In this document: positions 58,866-64,000 of the stretch, piece after piece
Numbering within the stretch: position 1 is the first letter of the stretch
Layout of the letters: each line of letters opens with the position of its first letter
Source: Silene conica
Taxonomy: Eukaryota; Streptophyta; Magnoliopsida; Caryophyllales; Caryophyllaceae
Direction: 5' to 3'
Length of the DNA: 64,000 nucleotides
Assembly: GCA_029255685.2 (NCBI GenBank)
Contig: CM055312.2
Location: forward strand, 53,974,202-54,038,201
The notes under the pieces: generated by a model
What the model saw: the letters and a program-made list of their open reading frames with translations, nothing else
What the model was told of the DNA's origin: nothing
The model's database searches: none
Program-made: the position numbers and the translations under genes

Positions 58866-61244
58866 TTAAAGACAGGATTTAGGTACCCAAGCATACTTGG
58901 GTCCTTTTTTGTTAGTAATCACAAATACATCTTCCTTTTTAACCCAGACTTGTCTTACATAGGTCTTTCTATATCGGTAGTGGTTGGGTTTTGATGTTTT
59001 TGTGTAGGTTTTAGTTTGGACTCTTGGTGACCATTTTTTGTGTGATGTTTGAGGAGTCTGTTTGGTTCTGTTTTTCTTTTCTTCGTAGTCAAATGTCATG
59101 TCATAGAACCATCTGTGGTCAATGTTTCTTTCCTCAATTTTATCATTATCATTATCAGAGACAGAATTAGTGTCACTTGGAATTCCTAAGGATTTAACAA
59201 ACTTAACTCCGGTTTTAAAATCTTGTGCGTGTTTTACACAGTTTTCTCGGAGGTGTCCAGTATGGCCACAATAAGTGCATATTAAATACTCAGGAAGGTC
59301 TGCATATTTCCTTCTTCTAAAGTCTCTTTCTGTTGGACTTTGTTTACATTTTGAGTGATCCCTTCTTCCATAACATTCGTGACCTAAACCCATCTTCATG
59401 TTGTTGTCGGATTGTTCAGTTAGGAAGTTCAGAACGTTAGTGCTTCCTTCCCACTTATCGTGAACTTTCCGAGCATGAAGAAGGAGTTCTTTTAGGGAGT
59501 CTATTTCTTTCTTACATTCACTATGGTCAGTATTGCTAGACTCTTTTAGGTTTTGAATGTCTTTATGGAAGTCAGACACAATTTTGGCATGTTCTTTCTT
59601 GATTTTAGATATACTGAATTTTAGATCCATGATTTTGCTTTCGAGAATCTCAACTTCTTCTTGATGAGTCTCATCTTCGACCATAGTCGAGGATTCTGAC
59701 TTAAGCCGTTCATTAACCTTTCTTAATTATGAAGTTATAGCTTCATTAGCTATAACTTTAGATTGAAGCTCTTTAATGTTGAGTTTTAGTTTTGAGGTTA
59801 TAGCTTCATTAGCTATAACTTTAGACTCAAGAACCTTTTTCTCAGACATAACTGTTTCCAACTTAGCATTTGCTTCAATGCTTATTTTGGATTTCAGTTT
59901 CTTAGCTTTGGCTTTCAGAAGTTGATTTTCCTCAGCAATATCGAGGATCTGCTCTTTCAAGTCATCTAACTCAAGATTTTGTTCATGACATTGGTCTAGG
60001 GTTTTCTCAAAATATTTAATTAGCATAGCCTTAGATAAGTTTTTAACTTGACTTTTGAGTTGAAGGAAATTTACCTCTTCGTCGTCGTCGTCTGAGTCTG
60101 ATTCTCCAAGGAGACACATATTCGATGCGTCATCTTCATCATTGTCGCTTGAGATTAGATCTAGGTTGACGTTGCTAAGGCATAAGTTTGCTACCTCTTC
60201 TTCTTCAGAATCTTCGTCATCTTCAGATTCTAATTCTCCCCAGCATGACGCAAGCATTACTTTCTTAAACTCTGTTTTGGTCTTTTCTCTTTTTGACTTG
60301 TCTTTAATTTTGTCCCAACTTGGACAATCTTTGATCATATGGTCTTGTTGTCCACACTTGAAACATCCTCTTTTGAAGAATGTTTGTTTGGAGTCAGTTT
60401 TCTTTTTGTCGAACGTTTTGTTGTTGGAGTTTTTGTATCTACCTTTGAAAACTGCTTTCTTAAATCGTCTAGCGAATAGAACTGTTTCATCCTCAAGTTC
60501 TTCTTCGCTTACTTCGTTTGTGGAGGCTTGTAAAGCGACTCCCTTTCCCTTTGGATCATCATCGTTTTTATTTAGTATGATCTCGTGAGCCATTAAGGAT
60601 CCAATCAATTCTTGGTAAGTGATTTTAGATAAATCACGTGCTTCCTCTATGGCCGTGACTTTAGGTTGCCACTTTTTGGTGAGACTCCTAAGAATCTTAC
60701 GAATGATATCCTCAGAATCAATCTTTTTGCCAAGGTTCCGCAGTTCATTAATAATACAAGAAAATCGTGCAGACATGCTATCAATAGATTCATTCTTTTC
60801 CATATTGAAAAGTTCATATCTTTGAACGAGCAAGTCTATACGATGTTTCCTGACTGCGGATGTTCCTTCATAAGCAAGTTCGAGACTATCCCATATTTCC
60901 TTAGCGGAACTACAGGATGAGAATCTATCGAATTCTGAGGTTATCATACCGTTCTGTAGGAGGCTCATGGCCTTAGAGTTTTTCTCTGCAATTTTGTAAT
61001 CACTTTCCACATAATCGCTTTCCATTTTTTCATAGGTTGTTCCATTGGCGGCGGCGACCAAGATCTTCTTTGGTCCAGTTTGGATGATCTTCCAACATTC
61101 CCAATCACAACCCTTGATGTAATGAGTCATCATATTTTTCCATAAGCTATAGTTTTTGCCATCGAAGATAGGGCACTTGAGATGCTTGGAATCCATTGAT
61201 GAAAGAGTATATAATATAGAATCAATAGAAGGATCAAAACTCAC
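58866..61244 (-). pseudogene. Sirevirus gag with an in-frame stop
   Basis: It starts at ATG 61244 with a DUF4219/UBN2-type capsid (CPIFDGKNYSLWKNMMTHYI), then a knuckle C-FK-C-GQQD-H-MIKD-C. Acidic and long coiled-coil segments follow, with a tandem SKVIANEAITSKL repeat. A TAA at 59727-59729 interrupts the frame, which then continues in the same phase (59684-58866). The continuation has a second knuckle C-TY-C-GHTG-H-LREN-C and a segment GPKYAWVP typical of the gag-pol junction. Gag packages the RNA. The stop would cut off the second knuckle and pol. Because the LTRs are nearly identical, the stop is recent or an error. Confidence 0.9.
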
Positions 61245-61266
61245 GCGGCTAGGCGATCAAGAGCAC

Positions 61267-61281
61267 GAGGCTCTGATACCA
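61267..61281 (-). other. Sirevirus primer binding site (tRNA-iMet type)
   Basis: On the minus strand TGGTATCAGAGCCTC, 2 bp from the LTR. Confidence 0.92.
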
Positions 61282-61283
61282 AT

Positions 61284-62765
61284 TGAAGAGTCTATTGATA
61301 TAATATACTCAAGAAGGGGGGGTTGAATTGAGTATGCCTTCTTTTTAAAATCTTCTTCGTGTATGTGTAGTTGTATGATGATCGTTGAGTAGAGCAATAA
61401 TAAAGTAGAGACAAGATATTTTTGAAGTGGTTCAGTCTCACACTCTGAGACCTACGTCCACTATTCTCGATTAATAAAATTAGTACCAACTCTGGATTAC
61501 AATTTTATCAACCCTACTCGTGCGACTTTGATGTTAGTCACAACTCAATCTAGATACCGTTAAATATCTAGCTACAACAAATACCGTTAAATATTTGTCT
61601 TACAACGAGTACCGCTAAATACTCAATCTATCTTACGTGAATAAGATAAAGTCTTCAATGTTTTCTTGGTGTCACAATCTTGAATGAATAAGATCAATGC
61701 TTGAGCACTTGAATCTTGAATCGGATTTGACAATGAAAAGCTCGAATATGAAGAACAAGGATCGGCGGTTTCTCTCTCTCGATTTGCGTGAATATGTGTG
61801 TTGTATTTCGTGTAGATCAATGTGTCATAGGTAGTTTATTTATATAGAATATGTATCTAGGTAATTCAAACCCTAGATGATTTAGGAATATTACTTAAAC
61901 TAGAATACTAGTCTTTTAGTAATACTACCTTAAATCTAATCTTAATATATTTAGGAAAGATATAATAAAATACTATAGGTATTATATAAGGAATCAATTT
62001 CCTAATTCATATTTAGGAAAGATCTTTATATAATAAACAATTAGTATTCTTATTAAATCAACTTCCTAAATCATGTCAAAGATAATAAAATATATTACCA
62101 TAATATAATCTTAATTTATTTAGGACATTAAATAAATACATAATATTTATTTAAGCAAGTCCTACACGATTTTGGTAATGTGACATATCACACGATTTCC
62201 AAAATCGAAACAAACTATATTTAGATTATATATTTGACAAATAAAATCATATAAAAATCTTTAGTTTATTTTAGTAATAAATAATTATCTCATAAGATAT
62301 TTATTTATTTCTTATTTAACCAAAAGATATTTTATATAATCCTATTAAGATTAACAATTCCATATTTAAATAGAATACCATTTAAACACTAATTCACACG
62401 ACACAAATAAGGAAACCAATGTTTCAACTTAACCACATATATATTTCGATCATTTCTTCATAATGTAGAGGTATAGCTACGAGCTATAACTTGAATCAAA
62501 CTTGTACTAAAGTTATAGTTGATAATTATAACTTTACTTCTTTATGCGCGCTTGTGATCTTCTATCAATCTTCGATATAGTCAACTCATTGACTAATATG
62601 CTTGAATCTTTTATACTTGATTGATTAGATCTTGTTACTAAATTTCTGTACACTTAGCACACGATTATACATACGAGTATATAATATATAAATAACTAGA
62701 CTTGTCATTATCAAAACATAAACATATATACTATATATATATATATTTGAATATATGGTTCAACA
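61284..62765 (-). repeat. Sirevirus 5' LTR
   Basis: 1482-bp partner of 51327-52812, followed by target duplication TCGTG. Confidence 0.95.
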
Positions 62766-63533
62766 TCGTGGTTGTGGGTTCTGATCTTTACGTAACCTTG
62801 AACTAGAACGTTAGTAGTTATGATTGGACCATAGTAGGAGTCACCTTCGGCCACCAAGGACCACCAGTCGTGGTGGTTCTGTCACCTGTGTTAACCTATT
62901 TATTTCCGTTTCAGAACAGCGTTTTTATGCGTGTTAGTTTGTGTGGGTTTTCGAGGAAGATTGTGTTAACACTTGTTCTGGGCTTAGGGTAGGTTGATAG
63001 GTGGTGGTTTGGGGAGCGTCATGGTGTGGTCTCGGTGGCTACAGGTGGTGGGGTCAGAGTCGAGGGGAGGAATTTGTGGCTACGGTTGTCTCGGTATCTT
63101 CTGATTTATGTCATACAAGGGGTTGTTTGGGGTGGTAACGCCGTTGACTCGGGGGAGGTCGACACGGTGTTACCACCATGGTTTGTGGGTCGGTTGTCAA
63201 GGGTGGTTTTGGTGGTGGTCTCGAGGGTTGTCAAGGACTGAGTGGTTGTCGATGGGTGTTTAGAGCAGGGTAGTCGGGAGGTCTGGGCATGGAACCAGGC
63301 CTGGTATGGGGGCTGGTTCACCTCACCGGCGGTCGTCGAAGGGTTGGCTTGGTGTGGCGGTGGTAGGTGGTAGTTGGTGGCTGGGGGACTTGTGTTGTTG
63401 GTTGTCGGTGGTAGTGGTGGCGTTATGGAGAGGCGTGAGGGGTCTGTTTTCACGCACGCGTAGGTGTCGGGTACGAGCTGTTAGTCGTGGTTTTGTTTGG
63501 GTTTGTGGGTCAACGTGGATGTCATGTTTATTA

Positions 63534-63606
63534 CTAATATTAATATTAATATTATTATTATTATTATTATTATTATTGTTATTATTATATTTATCATTAT
63601 TATTAT
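63534..63606. repeat. ATT microsatellite
   Basis: Imperfect AAT/ATT repeat of about 70 bp within the gypsy-type LTR sequence. Confidence 0.9.
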
Positions 63607-64000
63607 AGTGTTTATTAATTTATAGCTTGAACCTTTTTGGAAAGTTACTAATTTTGGTAGTTGCTAATTTTGGGAAATGTCTACTTTTAGGAAACTTGCC
63701 TTTTTAGGTAGTTACTATAAATAGAATATGTACTCATGTTACGAGATCTAGGGAGTCTTATTAATTATACGTATTATGTGTTTAGGTAACGTTTTCCGTG
63801 TGGAACACTTTTAGTAGCTGCGCGTGTGACGATTTCATCCGACTGTTGAGGTAGGGGATATATATCTGTGGTTGTGTTATGACATGAAGTTGTGTTACTA
63901 TTTATAAAGTTGCTATAATTGTTTATTAATGTATTGTGGATGGATTGATTATTATCGATTATTGTGGAGAACGGGGCTTGTGAAATGGGCCTTGTGATAC

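Larger units (their letters stand above)
51327..62765 (-). mobile_element. Complete Sirevirus (Ty1/copia), 11.4 kb
   Basis: LTRs 51327-52812 (1486 bp) and 61284-62765 (1482 bp) appear identical except for the length of one G-run (11 against 7). The target duplication is TCGTG (51322-51326 and 62766-62770). The minus-strand order is LTR, tRNA-iMet primer site, gag-pol, an extra frame, polypurine tract, LTR. The CCATCATCAAAAAGGGGGAA sequence before the 3' LTR is a Sirevirus signature known to me. The extra third frame also fits this genus. Confidence 0.96.
50883..64000 (+). repeat. Gypsy-type LTR interrupted by the Sirevirus, open at window end
   Basis: 50883-51326 starts TGTAATACCTC and continues after the Sirevirus at 62766-64000. 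Style and base composition (GGTGGT-rich segment, then AT-rich segment) parallel 47888-50095. The element continues beyond the window, so type and end are uncertain. 62766-64000 holds no convincing gene. Confidence 0.5.

Noticed and set aside
60142..60588. Plus-strand Ser-rich frame opposite Sirevirus gag
   Set aside because: Antisense shadow of the gag coding region.
63026..63608. Overlapping Val/Leu-rich frames near the window end
   Set aside because: Produced by GGTGGT-rich LTR sequence and an ATT microsatellite. There is no conserved domain.

Overview
This window is repeat-dominated nuclear DNA from a flowering plant, most likely a eudicot. It is AT-rich and has one plant-type F-box gene plus LTR retrotransposons of both superfamilies, CACTA, hAT and LINE insertions. 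The families of phased TCGA palindromes suggested Caryophyllales to me, but that is only an impression. I see no bacterial-type operons, no rRNA or complete tRNA genes and no CRISPR array.

Layout. 1-3257: remnant of a Ty1/copia element (+ strand) split by a solo gypsy LTR (578-2160, target duplication GTTTT). 4209-5495: intact F-box gene (- strand), the only convincing host gene. 5936-6487: MITE with long inverted repeats. 7320-7695: 5'-truncated LINE with a 16-bp target duplication. 7801-40426: a Ty1/copia element (- strand, target duplication ATATT) grown to 32.6 kb by nesting. Inside it lies a Ty3/gypsy element with gag and protease but no pol (11799-35758). Inside that lie two CACTA transposons: an autonomous-type one (18487-28431, target duplication ATT) and a non-autonomous one (29342-33298, target duplication CTT). 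The non-autonomous CACTA carries pieces of a host gene resembling the chloroplast calcium-sensing receptor CAS. 40883-50095: gypsy LTR sequence in both orientations, holding a hAT-type MITE (41458-41987) and a young gag-protease-only element (42299-46370, target duplication AGTAA). 50883 to the window end: another gypsy-type LTR interrupted by a complete Sirevirus (51327-62765, - strand, target duplication TCGTG).

Relations. Target duplications and nesting give a clear order: copia first, then gypsy, then the two CACTA elements. The two retroelements without pol would need RT and integrase from autonomous relatives. The CACTA element carries a TNP2-type transposase, broken by a 1-bp frameshift, and a second multi-exon gene that joins a plant-transposase domain to a Ulp1-like protease.

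The most unusual observations are these. (1) A 12-bp TCGA-centred quasi-palindrome is repeated at exactly 21-bp intervals in the LTRs, gag reading frame and UTRs of the gypsy family. A different palindrome shows the same spacing in the unrelated copia leader. (2) About 1.84 kb of flanking copia sequence has been copied between the gypsy 5' LTR and its primer binding site. (3) CAS exons are captured by a CACTA element. (4) In the young 4.07-kb element the gag-protease frame ends inside the 3' LTR.
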